Source: Porpolomopsis calyptriformis (lineage: Eukaryota; Basidiomycota; Agaricomycetes; Agaricales; Hygrophoraceae). Taken from it: 64,000 bases of DNA. The notes beneath the pieces were generated by a model that saw only the letters and a program-made list of their open reading frames with translations, had not been told where the DNA came from and ran no database searches. Both the position numbers and the translations under genes were made by a program. The stretch covers positions 682,001 through 746,000 of the forward strand of contig OX621167.1 of assembly GCA_951640195.1 (NCBI GenBank), given 5' to 3'. Shown piece by piece: positions 13,044-24,300 of the stretch. The number at the start of each line of letters is the position of its first letter. Positions within the stretch are counted from its first letter, which is position 1.

Positions 13044-15768
13044 TCACTTGAAGCGTGCCTTCTTGAACTCGCGTCCATAGACAACGTCGACAGCCGAGCT
13101 CCCAGAGGAGGACGTAGTGAGCGCACTACCATCTACAGGCGCCGGCGAACCTGCGCTCGATGAGGATGCCTTCTCTATATCTTGCACCCATTTACCGCCC
13201 TCCGCACCTTCGAACAACCAGACGTGGCTTGAAGCCGTGCATCAAAACCAAGCCAAGTGATGTTCAATAGGAGAAATATTACCTATCGCCCACTCGCTGG
13301 GGTTCTTGGGGTTTGACAACATCCGATGACGGTCTCTTCTTGAGCTTACCTCGGGGGAGCTGGGGCCGAGTCGTATTCGTATTCGAGACGGTCGGAGGAG
13401 GCGGTGGGGGCAATTCCCAATCCATTTCGCGACAGAGGTATTGGACGATGTCATCTGCGTTCCCAAGCAGGACGATCTGTGGTACTATCGTGTTAGATGT
13501 CTCATAGCGAGCGGCGGCAAGAAGACCGAAATGGGACAGACATCTGGGTTTATATGTTTGATCGGGGTTTTGTTGATGAGGATCTGCAGAGGGTAGCCAT
13601 CCGAGGGTCAGCGATACCGATGATGAGGCGCTGAGTCTTGATGCATACCTGCGGTACAGAATGGGGTATATAAGCTATCGGCCAGTCGAAAGGACGAGTT
13701 GTTCAGATTGAGATGGTACGGGCACATAAACGGGATACTCACATAAGATATCTGAAACAGGTGCAACCTTGAGGGAGGTCCCAATAACTAAGAGCAAGTC
13801 GACTTGCTTTCGGTCGTCCTCCCACAATTCCTCGAGTTGGTTCGTTAGTTTTTCGCCGAAGAAGGTGATGTCAGGCTAACACGTCATCATCAAGAAATAG
13901 ATAAGTAGGATGGACTCGGAAAGTCGTGCCTCGGTCGAACAAACGGGAGGAATAACCAGCACAAAGAAATCACCTTCATGATTCCCGGAGGAAAATCCGG
14001 CCCGTCACTCTCATCCTCTTCATCGCTGTCCCAAACGTCTGCGGCTTTCTTGCGGCTTTTCCGCTTCCCCCTCTTCGGCTTCTTTGAGGAAATGGGGTCA
14101 ATGAAGTTGCACACTGTACACAGCGGAACTTTCTGTCTGCGGATATCATATTCGATCTCCTGTCCACAGACGCGCCGTCGACATTGAAGGCATGACGCTG
14201 TAGCGAACGAGCCATGACATTGGAGAACACGTTTTACCCCAGCCACGGTCTCAAGGGTGTCTATGTTTTGTGTGTAATTCTGCAAGGATAAATGTTATAT
14301 TCGTGACGTGGGAAAGAAGGTAAGTGCATCTTGTAGTCGAAGCTGACTTACACGTAGTAACTAAAAATAATGTGTGCTTTCAGAATTCCAAAGTCACCAT
14401 GGGGCAAACTCACCTTTCCTTTGTCTTCAATGAGCTTGATGAAAAGATGACATGGGGATGGCGTAAAATTTGTAGGGTATATGTGGCTATAATGGATGTG
14501 AAGACTGTGTCGCTTTCTGACGAATAAAAGTACCAACCTTGCAAAAGAACTTTGAACCGGAAAGATGTTTGATCAGAGTCATCGCGCGATACTTGATCCC
14601 CACCACTTACTAGAACACTAACCAATCTGTTCAATAAAGTCCCATACCAGGTTAATTGCATACAACGTACCAGAAGGATTTGTTCGGAAATAATTGATAT
14701 CAAACCTAGCGAGCGAGGAAATACGACTGTGAGTTTCAAAGACACATATGGTTTCAGGTGGACGGACATTTGCTGCGGATCATCCAATTGATATTCGCTG
14801 TTCTGTAACGTGGCATATATCCCGTCCCGGGAGCGGAAGTCTGGGATTCCGCATGATACGCCTACCGAAACGCAGATAAGTACACCCAGAGTGAGAAAGT
14901 TACAAGAGGAAATGCATAATAAAAGGGCTAAAACTAGAGGAAGAATGACTTAACTGATTCCAGCACCCGTTAGGATGAGAATGGATCTGGCATTCCGGAT
15001 GAGGTTTACCGCATCCCGGATGGTATTATATTCAGGTAATTTTTCTCGCAAGCTCAATCTAGAATGATTCAATCACTGAGTCCTTCATCAAAAGAGCCTG
15101 GTCAAGGTCACTTACTCCCGAGACATCGCGACTCTTAGGAAGTATAACAAGGTCTTTGGCTGTTTCTGCTGCAACTCTTTACACTATAGCACCACAGATA
15201 ATAAGCCCAGCTTCCTGCGATCACAACATGAAGTGTTCACCAGAGTTATGCCAAAAGCACGAAGGAGGTCTGGAATGGGTAATTTTCGGTTCTCCACATA
15301 TTCTTGAACCCACGAACTCATCCCTTTAAGAGAAGACAATACGTCAGCCAAACCTTGCTGATAAAATATGTAATCGAATTCCAGGTGTTTACCTCTTTCT
15401 TTCAAGTGATTCATCATTTGTTTAACCTCTCGCTTTGTCCATGGTGGTGGCCCTGTCATATAAAGTTGGAAAAGGTGGTTGCATGGAATGGGACACAAGG
15501 CAGGCTTACCATCCTGGTCTGCCATGTATAGCGCGGATAGATCTAAGTCGCTGATCTCTTCCACGTCTTCCACATCTTCCACATCTTCCACTTGTTCCCC
15601 ATCGACCTCTTCGTTCCGTGTGTTATTGATAATGTCCCCTTCGCCACATTCACTGCCCAAGCCTTCTAGTATGTCATCTAACGTATCTTCGTCGAGATCT
15701 ACGGCGATTGACGCATCGAGAAATGCGCCGACTTGAAGGCTATGAAGAGTGAGGTTACTTGGATGCAT
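13044..15768 (-). CDS. Sirtuin, class I NAD-dependent protein deacetylase (Sir2/Hst type)
   Basis: NAD-dependent lysine deacetylase, probably nuclear and acting on histones. Minus strand, about ten exons. N-terminus from ATG at 15768 (MHPSNLTLHSLQVGAFLDAS) carries an acidic tract with an EDV triplet repeat (VEDVEDVEDVEE). The catalytic core shows ILILTGAGI split by an intron from SCGIPDFRSRDGIYATL, then NYTQNIDTLE, LQCHGSFATASC with the catalytic His, a zinc site C-x2-C-x20-C-x2-C (CLQC...CTVC), PDITFFGEKLT, and VIGTSLKVAPVSDIL. Within the zinc region lies a basic insert KKPKRGKRKSRKKAAD resembling a nuclear localisation signal. The C-terminus ends VVYGREFKKARFK. A longer start at about 15870 is possible but less likely. 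Exon borders were not all fixed. Confidence 0.88.
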
Positions 15769-16131
15769 AGTCTTCGATTTTAACCTAACACAGAGATTGG
15801 TCGTATATGTATTGTGTTGAGACAATGGAGACGGTGAAAGGAGGGTGGTACTAGTCGAATGTCGAGCCACAAGGACAAAGCTACGGCCCTCAAAGCGACG
15901 TGAAAGTGGAGTATTGATCTGGGATACCTTATCCAGACCAAGACAAACAGTGATAAATATACGTGCGCTTCACATATTCTGGACTCTCAGGTCTGCAATA
16001 TCAACTCCAGCTAGGTATGCCAGTTTCTCCCCCTTTTCCTGATGCTATGTTATTTTGTGAGTGTTTGATGATGAATGTGTCTGTAACCAGACACATTTTG
16101 ATGAACCCACTCCCACTCTGCACAGACTAAA
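15769..16131. other. Upstream region of SIR2, flank of the retroelement nest
   Basis: Contains the presumed SIR2 promoter. No gene or repeat recognised. The right edge is the target-site copy GATGC at 16132-16136. Confidence 0.4.
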
Positions 16132-16136
16132 GATGC

Positions 16137-16339
16137 TGTCAGACTTGCACTGGGAACGTGCGCCTCCAATGGAACGACTCAGACCACTGAGTCAAAACGC
16201 CATAGTACTGAGCTTACTCAGTACTGTTGTTCCCAGTATATATACCACATTACACGTGACTGGCTAGAATCTGCTCGACGTTCATGAGAGACGGCCTAAG
16301 CGCGCTCGATCTCATGTCTCGAATTTCAGATTCGTGACA
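16137..16339 (+). repeat. 5' LTR of the small non-autonomous element
   Basis: 203 bp, TGTCAGACTTGC ... ATTCGTGACA; near-identical to 24093-24295 and to the inverted solo copy at 16624-16735/23631-23721. Confidence 0.9.
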
Positions 16340-16735
16340 TTCACCTCCACTTTATGAATGTCCGTCCCGGACATTGCCAGGTACCACCAATCCAGTAGTG
16401 CACAGGACCAGAACTGGTCCACTGATATACATAAGGCGCCTGTTAGAGGCTAAGGGAACAGCAACACTGGTGGCCCAGTAGTCTACTGCCATCTCGGCAT
16501 GACACTTTGGATTCTAATCCATCAGCCTTCACATAATCCATGATTCGGGACAGGTCCATCTTGGACGGTCAGTGCCCTATACAGGGATAACCATCTTAGG
16601 ATCAGCCCCAGCTACTGTATTCATGTCACGAATCTGAAATTCGAGACATGAGATCGAGCGCGCTTAGGCCGTCTCTCATGAACGTTGAGCAGATTCTAGC
16701 CAGTCACGTGTAATGTGGTATATATACTGGGAACA

Positions 16736-17135
16736 TGTCACGGTCATAATTTTCCTTCTTTTTCTTTATCTTATTGTATGCAAACCTATCTCTTATCTTG
16801 GGATTCCCCCCATCTGTTATCGGGATTCCCCATTACCTTCCCCAGGGATTCCCCTTTACTTTACCTATATGCGGACACACTTCATTTCTGTTATGTTTCA
16901 ACCCCTTTATGATTCGTCATCGATCACGATGACTCATCCTTATCTCTACCGCATGTTATGTCGCACTGACTCACACAGATAAGTAGTCAGTATATAAAGA
17001 GTACTTCTATACGTATCAGACCTTAAGTCTGATTCCTCGTTAGCCTACTCATAACAAGGACTTGGAACCATCTCTTATATCTCTTGGGACAGAACACCCG
17101 AAGTAAAACGCGTTCCGAACGACCGGTTTATAACA
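16736..17135 (+). repeat. 5' LTR of gypsy A1
   Basis: 400 bp, TGTCACGG ... TATAACA. TGACTCA motifs at 16930-16936 and 16967-16973 precede a TATATAAAG box at 16991. Predicted RNA start about 17025. Confidence 0.93.
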
Positions 17136-17147
17136 AGAATCAGACTT
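17136..17147 (+). promoter_or_regulatory. Primer-binding site of A1, self-priming type
   Basis: GAATCAGACTT at 17137-17147, one base after the LTR, is the exact reverse complement of AAGTCTGATTC at 17025-17035, which lies about 34 bp after the TATA box, where the RNA should begin. This is the Tf1-type arrangement in which the first 11 nt of the transcript prime minus-strand synthesis. No tRNA-end sequence was recognised here. Confidence 0.75.
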
Positions 17148-17577
17148 CCTTCTGGTTCTCTCCCACCTGCTTATCCAAACACCCCCATCGCTGTGATCAT
17201 CGACATCACCTCTTTGCCCCTTACCAACTTCCATCCTGGCTTCTACCGACAACTCAGACGTTGAAGAACATTACGAAGACCCCCTTTCAAGATCGACTTT
17301 CTCAGCTACAGTTCGAGATCAAGAACCATCCTTTTCTTCAGTCCTTGAAGAAACGATAGCTACCCCTACCCCTGCTCCTGCCTCTCTAGGACCACGGACT
17401 CGATCAAGAACAAGAGGACTCTTCACTTCGTCTTCAGTACCAACAACTAGACCAGTCCATCAACGGACTGCTACTCCACCAGGACGATATGGTTCCCTTT
17501 ACTCCCAACTTTCTTCTGCGACACCCACACCAACACCAACAGCTCCAGCAACTCCACAACAACTGACATCTACCAAC

Positions 17578-18738
17578 ATGTCAGGAACGTCCACTAACGC
17601 CCCCACCAATCCCCCTACCATTGATATTGCGACCTTGGTGGCCACTGTTCGCCAACTCGAACAAACCATCACCCAACAACAACAACTGATCGCCCAGCTC
17701 CAGCAACAACAACAACCCCAACCTCCTCCACAACCCCAGCAACCCCAACAACCTCTTCTGCCTCAACAACCTGCTCCCCCCTCCATCAAAATCGCCAAAC
17801 CCGATGAATACAACGGGTCTGCTGCCAAATGCCTTAACTTTATCCAAGCTTGTCGTCTAGTCCTTGACGACAGCCAATGGTCCGACAGACAGAAGATCAC
17901 TTATGTCTTGTCGTTTATGAAGATTGGTGTCGCCCAATCATGGGCCCGACAACAGACCCAAGAGTTCAAGCGTGCTCAGTGGATCGGAGCCGATTACGAA
18001 GATTTCATGGAAGAGCTTGAGGAGTGTTTTGGAGACATTGATGCGAGAGCAACAGCGCAAGTCAAAATTCAAAAGGTAACCCAAGGACTTTCTACTGTGG
18101 ACAATTATAATGTACGATTCGGAGCTCTCGCAGACGAAACAGGATTCAACGATGATGCCCTTAAAGTTTTCTACCGGAACGGCCTCAACCCCGGAATTCT
18201 TGAAAAGATCTACGCCCTTGATCCCATCCCCGCCACCCTCAACGCTTGGAAGCGAAAAGCTTCCATCTTCGACCGACAACGTCTCGAGCTTGCACTTGAA
18301 CATTGTGCTGCTCCCCGGAGCAACTACTACGCTCCCAGGGAGACCGTGGCTCGAACGGCGACCCGAACTCCCTCCTCTGCTCCTATCAAACAGGAGACAC
18401 CTTCCTCATCATCAATATCGCGCGTTCCGCGAGGCAACTGCTATCGCTGCGGAGAATCAGGTCATTGGGCGAACAAGTGTCCAAATTCCCCTCTCACCTC
18501 TTCTTCGGCAGCGCGTCCATCGAGTAGTGCCCCTGCCGGACAACGATGAGGAAGACCAACCACAGGGCGAGGTCGAGGACGAAATATTCGAGGAATCGAG
18601 ATGGAACGTGCCGACGAGGTGGTTTCCCCGGCTACTCCGGAGGAAACTATTCGAGTGGTGGACAACTGCGGGATCGATTGCTGGCCGAAGGAAAGAAAAG
18701 CTCAGCTCGTCAAGGAACTGAAAGAACAGGGTTTTTAA
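17578..18738 (+). pseudogene. gag: gypsy A1 gag, one premature stop
   Basis: Capsid/nucleocapsid precursor. Starts MSGTSTNAPTNPP; N-terminal Gln/Pro-rich coil (TQQQQLIAQLQQQQQ), then capsid-like region with IKIAKPDEYNGSAAKCLNFI, FYRNGLNP and LNAWKRKA, and a zinc knuckle CYRCGESGHWANKC (C-x2-C-x4-H-x4-C). An in-frame TGA at 18547-18549 lies where the sister copy A2 reads Gly. The frame then continues through an Arg/Gly-rich tail to the natural stop TAA at 18736-18738. Followed by pol in the -1 frame. Confidence 0.85.
18729..18738 (+). promoter_or_regulatory. Programmed -1 frameshift site, A1 gag/pol
   Basis: Gag ends CAG GGT TTT TAA. GGGTTTT at 18729-18735 fits the X-XXY-YYZ slippery heptamer, and a P-site slip on T-TTT at the stop would also enter the -1 frame, which is the pol frame (GFLKSPNASPT). 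The same layout occurs in A2 and, as GAT TTT TAA, in gypsy B. Confidence 0.65.
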
Positions 18739-21700
18739 AGAGTCCGAACGCTTCACCTACCATTACGGACGTATCTACTCAAGAATGTACCACCACTCCA
18801 TGCAATCTATTTCGAATTCTTGGTACTCTTGAAGAAGGCAATCTTGGACTCATTTTGGACGTTTGGATTGAAGCTACCGACACTGGTCGACGTGTCCCGG
18901 CCACTGCTCTGGTTGATAGTGGAGCCTCTGGAAATTTCGTGGACGAATCCTTCGCAACTTGCCACAATTTTACTCTAACACGATTGGAAACCCCAATCCC
19001 CGTACGGAATGCCGATGGATCTGAAAACCGAGGTGGACCCATCGAGAACGATATTGATATTTGGTTAGAGGCTCCTGGAGGACACAATGAACGGATCCGA
19101 TTGGAAGTGACCGATCTCGGATCTAAGACAGATATTATCCTCGGCTTCCCGTGGCTCAAAAAGCACAACCCCAACATCGATTGGAAAGAGGCAACACTGG
19201 CTCTGGATAGCAAAGATTTCCCTCTACCACGATGGATAGTGAAAGATGCGGAGTCACTGGGAATGGAATCGGTCACGCTGGCCATGAATCGACACGTATC
19301 GAAGTTGGATGAATCCCGAGCCAGCACAGTGGAAGAAGATATGCGAAAGTTTGTACCGGAGGTATACTGGAAAGACTACTCTAGTGTCTTTGCCAAAGAA
19401 TCCTTCGACCGCCTTCCACCGCATTCGGAATTCGACCATGCCATAGAACTGGATGAAACCTTCAGGCCAGTCAAAGGCGCGAAATACGCAATGTCCCCTC
19501 TTGAGATGGATCACTTACACAAATTCATCGACGAAAACCTGTCTACTGGACGAATACGAATTTCCAAATCGAAACAAGTCTCTCCATTCTTCTTTGGAAA
19601 GAAAGCTGAAGAAGTGAACGCTAAAGGTAAAAATGCTGGCTTACGCCCTATTGAGGATTATCGCTACCTCAACGAACACATGGTTCCTGATCATTATCCC
19701 CTTCCTCTTCTTCATCAAATACTCCAACAACCTAAACTTCTAACAGCTTCTCTATTCACGGTCATGGATATCCGATGGGGATTCAACAACGTCAGGATCA
19801 AGGAAGGCGACGAATGGAAAGCTGCTTTCATCACTGAAGCAGGCGCCTTCGAACCCACCGTCATGTTCTTTGGTTTGCGGAACTCACCAGCCACCTTTCA
19901 ACGGATGATCGACACAAGATTCAAAGAAGTCCTGGACTCTGGAAACGTTTTCATCTATATCGATGACGTGCTTGTTTGTGGAGACAATTTACAAGAATTG
20001 CGACGCTGGACCTTCAAGACTCTAGATATCATGAAGAAACACGGACTTTCATGTAAACCCGTCAAATGCCAGTTCGAGAAGGAAGAAGTCATTTATCTCG
20101 GAGTCGTCTTATCCAAAGGATGAATCACCACCAACCCGAAGAAAGTTGACGCTATCATGTCTTGGCCTATTCCAGAAATGGTGAAACAACTCCAATCCTT
20201 CTTGGGCAGTGCGAACTTTTGGCGGAGATATATCAAGGATTTCTCCAGAATCGCTACCCCTCTCTATGAACTCTTGCACAATGAAACTGTGTGGGAATGG
20301 ACTCCTCGGAGACAAGAAGCCTTCGACAACATCAAATCCCTTTTAACGAACGCGCCCGTCCTTCATATTCCTGATCGCGATCTCCCTTATTGCTTAGAAA
20401 CCAATGCCTCTATCATTGGAATCGCGGGAATACTCTCTCAGCTTCATGACGGACATTGGAAACCTGTCAGTTATCACTCAAGATCTACCTCTCCTGCCGA
20501 AAAGAACTACCCTACCCACGATCTGGAACTCCTGGCGATCATTGATTCCTTTAAGCAATGGCGCCATCTCCTCGAAGGAGCGAGGCACGATATTCTTATC
20601 AGAACGGACAGTTTGGCCTTACGATATTTTTCAAAGAATCTTCGCCTGTCAAATCGCCAAACTCGTTGGTCTGAGTATCTGTCCAGATTCGGGTTCAAGA
20701 TTGAATACGTTCCAGGGAGGAAGAACAAGGCTGACGGCCTGTCCAGACGCCCAGATTACTTGCCTGGCATCGAAGCCGACGTGGAGAACGAAGTTCTGAT
20801 AGCGCGCGACCGATGGATAAATTCAATTGTCAAGTTGTCGAATTCAAGCTTTCTTTCTAGATTACGCTTCAAAATCCCACTCCCACAGAAGATCCAAGAT
20901 AAACTCGAGGATGCCTCACTTGCTTGGACCCAAGCTGATGGGCTTGTATGCGATGTTGAAGGTCAGATAGTAGTGCCGGAGGAAGTATCTTTGCGCACAG
21001 ATATTATATGACTGTCCCACGCCTACCCCCACGCTGGCCACCCTGGCATTGAGAAGACAAAGGAACTCGTCCTTCGTAACTTTATTTGGGATGGTGCCTT
21101 ACAAGACATCACCAACTACGTTCGATCCTGCCCCGCTTGTCAGCAAAACAAGAACTTCCCCTCGAAGCTGTCAGGACTACTCCAACCCATACCCCCCTCT
21201 ACGGAACCATGGAAGGAAATTACCGTCGATCTTATCGTCGAACTCCCCAAGTCACAAGGCTACGATGCTGTAATGGTTGTTGTCGATCGTTTCACTAAAC
21301 GTGCTCATTTCATTCCGACAACTTCTAATCTTTCATCAGAAGGTGCCGCGAGACTCTTTCGGAATCATATCTGGAAACATCACGGATGGCCCCAAAAGGT
21401 TATATCCGATCGTGGAGTGCAATTTGCGTCCAAATTCACAGAAGCCCTCAATAGCTCTTTAGGAATCATCTCCGGTCTCTCCACTGCGTATCACCCTCAA
21501 ACAGATGGTCAAACGGAACGCACCAATCAAGAACTCGAAGTTTACTTGCGTTTCTATACCAACTTCATGCAGGACGACTGGTCGGAATGGCTTGCTTCTG
21601 CGGAATTTGCCTACAATAATCGGCAACACTCTGCCACTTCACAATCACCATTCTATATGGAATACGGACGTCATCCTCACCTTCCCACAATCATTCTGGA

Positions 21701-22280
21701 TCAAAGCAACGTGCCCGCAGCAAATACCTTCCATGAACGTCTTACACGTGCACAGCAAAACGCCGAACGATCCTTATCGAAGACAACGGAGTCAATGAAG
21801 AAATACGCCGATCGTAAACGGAAACCTTCATCCTCCTATGAAAAAGGAGATCTGGTCTGGTTGGACACCAAGAACATCAAGACGACACGACCCTCGAAGA
21901 AGCTCGACAACCGACGGACCGGACCATTCAAGATCCTGAAAAAGATATCGGATCTTGCTTATCTGATCGACATTCCTGGAACATGGAGACTACACCCAGT
22001 CTTTCACGTTTCACTCCTGAGACCAAACATCGGAAATGAATCACTCCACCCTGATGTCATCGACACATCACGACCTCCCCCTGATCTGATCGAAAACGAA
22101 GAAGAATACGAGGTCGAATCCATACTACAACATTCCGGAGCTAAACGACGCCGAAAATATTTGGTCAAATGGAAGGGCTATCCGATCGAAGAAGCCACTT
22201 GGGAAGATCGATCGAACATTTTACGACACGCCAAGGAAATTGTGAAGACGTACGAAGACTCAATTCAAACGGCGACTTGA
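18739..22280 (+). pseudogene. pol: gypsy A1 pol: PR-RT-RH-IN-chromodomain, two premature TGA codons
   Basis: Polyprotein for reverse transcription and integration. Aspartic protease ATALVDSGASGNFVDE; RT with FTVMDIRWGFNNVRI and VFIYIDDVLVCG; RNase H YCLETNASIIGIAGILSQ (the usual Asp of TDAS is Asn here, while A2 has TDAS); integrase zinc region around HAGHPGIE...CPACQQNK; core DLIVELPKS...VVVDRFTKRAHF, SDRGVQFASKF, YHPQTDGQTERTNQE; C-terminal chromodomain EEYEVESILQHSG...YLVKWKGYPIEEATWED with all three aromatic cage positions. TGA at 20121-20123 and 21009-21011 correspond to CGA in A2, so this copy is probably inactive. Ends TGA at 22280. Confidence 0.92.
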
Positions 22281-22449
22281 TTCTATTCATTCGTTTGTCA
22301 TTATCTCGTCTGCCAAGAATTGACCTCTATTTTTAGAACCACTCCTTATAAACTGCCGGACGTCTCCACTTCCCTTCAAGATTCAAATTACACGCCCCTC
22401 AACAACGACTCAAGACCACTAAGCCAAAACATCGCATAACAACTCTACC

Positions 22450-23190
22450 ATGCCCGCTACACGGTCTACATGATCCCCCTCCCCTCAAGTCGCCATCAGA
22501 CGTTCTGGACAGATCCCCTCGTCCGCCATTCGCTCCCCCACTCCTGGCCCCTCCACCTCTGCTTCCTCTGTTCGACAGTTACGTCGACAAACTCGCGCAC
22601 GCGCGGAAGATTTCTTCACCGTTCAGACTCCTCCCCCCGAAGACCCCGCCGTCACCATCTCCCGCCTCACGGTTCACAGTAACAGCGTCAGTAACTGGAA
22701 CCGCGAACTTCGTCAAGAACGCGAAGTTCTACAGGCCGAGCTCAAAGCGTTGGAGAAAAGCGCATTATTTTGGAAGAATCATTGGGACCAAAGTGAGTTG
22801 AAGGTTTGGGAGCTCCAATGTCAGAAGAAATGAACATGGGTCGACTGCTATGACGTCACCACCTGCGCCATCATTGTCAAGCTCGTAGAGGAAAGTCGTC
22901 GGAGCGAACGTCTTTCTAGAGACGACTTTCTCCGAGCCCAGCGCGATCTTGCAACGACGGAGACATTAATCGAGTACAGAAAAACGGTCGAATACCCCAT
23001 CAACGTCGACCTCGAGTACCCGATTGACGACGACGATGATGTCGCGACAGTCCGAGCCCCCTCCCCCGTTGAAGCGACTCCGGAAGCCGAACACGCCGCT
23101 TCCCCCTCGGTGGCCGTCGAGGCCCCCGCCACCGAGGAAATCCCGACTCAGGCCTCGGAAGATGAAACGGCCGACACCACCCAAGTTTGA
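22450..23190 (+). pseudogene. gypsy A1 accessory frame (ORF3), two premature TGA
   Basis: One continuous 247-codon frame between pol and the 3' LTR, beginning MPATRST then TGA, and broken again by TGA in QCQKK-stop-TWVDCYDV; A2 has CGA at that second site. Ser/Pro-rich N-terminus, a central amphipathic coil (NWNRELRQEREVLQAEL, ALFWKNHWDQ), an ESRRSERLSRDDFLRAQRDL helix and an acidic Pro/Ala-rich tail ending ADTTQV. It resembles in layout the accessory proteins of gypsy B and element C, but lacks the histone H3-like N-terminus. Function unknown. Confidence 0.7.
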
Positions 23191-23207
23191 AATTCGGGAC
23201 GAATTTC
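23189..23207 (+). repeat. Hairpin before A1 3' LTR
   Basis: Perfect 8-bp stem GAAATTCG / CGAATTTC with loop GGA, 18 nt before the 3' LTR. Gypsy B has the same structure with changed, still paired stem bases (43772-43790). Confidence 0.75.
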
Positions 23208-23225
23208 CTTAAAAGCCGAGGTGTA

Positions 23226-23625
23226 TGTCACGGTCATAATTTTCCTTCTTTTTCTTTATCTTATCGTATGCAAACCTATCTCTTATCTTGGGATTCCCCC
23301 CATCTGTTATCGGGATTCCCCATTACCTTCCCCAGGGATTCCCCTTTACTTTACCTATATGCGGACACACTTCATTTCCATTATGTTTCAACCCCTTTAT
23401 GATTCGTCATCGATCACGATGACTCATCCTTATCTCTACCGCATGTTATGTCGCACTGACTCACACAGATAAGTAGTCAGTATATAAAGAGTACTTCTGT
23501 ACGTATCAGACCTTAAGTCTGATTCCTCGTTAGCCTACTCATAACAAGGACTTGGAACCATCTCTTATATCTCTTGGGACAGAACACCTGAAGTAAAACG
23601 CGTTCCGAATGACCGGTTTATAACA
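23226..23625 (+). repeat. 3' LTR of gypsy A1
   Basis: 400 bp direct copy of 16736-17135, ending TATAACA before the target duplication GAACA. Confidence 0.93.
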
Positions 23626-23748
23626 GAACAACAGTACTGAGTAAGCTCAGTACTATGGCGTTTTGACTCAGTGGTCTGAGTCGTTCCATTGGAGGCACAC
23701 GTTCCCAGTGCAAGTCTGACAATTCATAGCAAGACTCCATACGATGAC

Positions 23749-23862
23749 GGAGTGTGGCTTGTTTAACGTCGAGGTCCTCGACGGTCCACAACATCCTATA
23801 TTTAGGCTCCAGGACGATACTCCGAATTGGAGTGTGGCTTATTTATACTCGAGGTCCTCGAG
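23749..23862. repeat. Two related palindrome units in the small non-autonomous element
   Basis: GGAGTGTGGCTT at 23749-23760 and 23829-23840 is each followed 19 bp from its start by a 15-nt palindrome: GTCGAGGTCCTCGAC (23768-23782) and CTCGAGGTCCTCGAG (23848-23862). The outer pair G-C is replaced by C-G, keeping the pairing. Confidence 0.8.
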
Positions 23863-24092
23863 TCAGAGCTACAGTAATCAGAGGGACCATGCTCAACAGA
23901 GTTAGGGAGACCTTCAATACTCAGACACGTCTCGTTAGAGGCCAGTTAAGCTGTGCATGATAGCACCTGACCAATCGCATATGTCCTTTTGTAACACGTG
24001 TACAACCACGTGCTCATCAGAATTCATTTATAGGGACTTTAATTCTGATGAGTGTAGGATTCGAACTCTGGACCACATGTGAAGCTCAGTAC

Positions 24093-24295
24093 TGTCAGAC
24101 TTGCACTGGGAACGTGCGCCTCCAATGGAACGACTCAGACCACTGAGTCAAAACGCCATAGTACTGAGCTTACTCAGTACTGTTGTTCCCAGTATATATA
24201 CCACATTACACGTGACTGGCTAGAATCTGCTCGACGTTCATGAGAGATGGCCTAAGCGCGCTCGATCTCATGTCTCGAATTTCAGATTCGTGACA
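24093..24295 (+). repeat. 3' LTR of the small non-autonomous element
   Basis: 203 bp copy of 16137-16339 followed directly by the duplicated target GATGC. Confidence 0.9.
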
Positions 24296-24300
24296 GATGC

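Larger units (their letters stand above)
16731..23630 (+). mobile_element. Ty3/gypsy chromovirus A1, full length
   Basis: Element body 16736-23625 with 400-bp LTRs, flanked by 5-bp duplication GAACA (16731-16735 and 23626-23630). Order: LTR, self-priming site, gag, -1 frameshift, pol (protease, reverse transcriptase, RNase H, integrase, chromodomain), accessory frame, hairpin, LTR. LTRs differ at about six of 400 positions by eye, so the insertion is fairly recent. gag, pol and the accessory frame carry premature TGA codons, most at sites that are CGA in the sister copy A2. Confidence 0.93.
16619..23726 (-). mobile_element. Solo LTR of the same small family, inverted, itself interrupted by gypsy A1
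   Basis: Minus-strand copy of the 203-bp LTR, in two parts 16624-16735 (112 bp) and 23631-23721 (91 bp), summing to exactly 203 bp. Flanked by its own target duplication ATTCA at 16619-16623 and 23722-23726. It therefore inserted into the internal region of the first element, lost its interior by LTR-LTR recombination, and was then hit by gypsy A1. Confidence 0.85.
16132..24300 (+). mobile_element. Non-autonomous small LTR element (TRIM-like), split by nested insertions
   Basis: Two 203-bp LTRs in the same orientation (16137-16339 and 24093-24295), starting TGTCA and ending TGACA, flanked by a 5-bp duplication GATGC at 16132-16136 and 24296-24300. By eye the LTRs differ at one position (GAGACGG/GAGATGG). 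Without inserted DNA the element is about 1.05 kb with about 650 bp of internal sequence and no coding capacity, so it must be mobilised by other elements. The LTR carries TGAGTCA (16188-16194) and a TATATATA box. Internal sequence is 16340-16623 and 23727-24092. The right part holds two related palindromes, described separately. Confidence 0.85.

Noticed and set aside
16713..16982. Open frames in the family-A LTRs (also 23187-23472, 31752-32030, 58083-58406)
   Set aside because: Present in every LTR copy by descent, they overlap the predicted U3 promoter and end before the RNA start; no sign of translation.
16137..23721. Inverted 203-bp repeats read as terminal inverted repeats of a DNA transposon
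   Set aside because: Each copy has its own LTR-type TG...CA ends and its own 5-bp target duplication, and a direct-repeat partner exists at 24093-24295, so an LTR element plus an inverted solo LTR explains the data.
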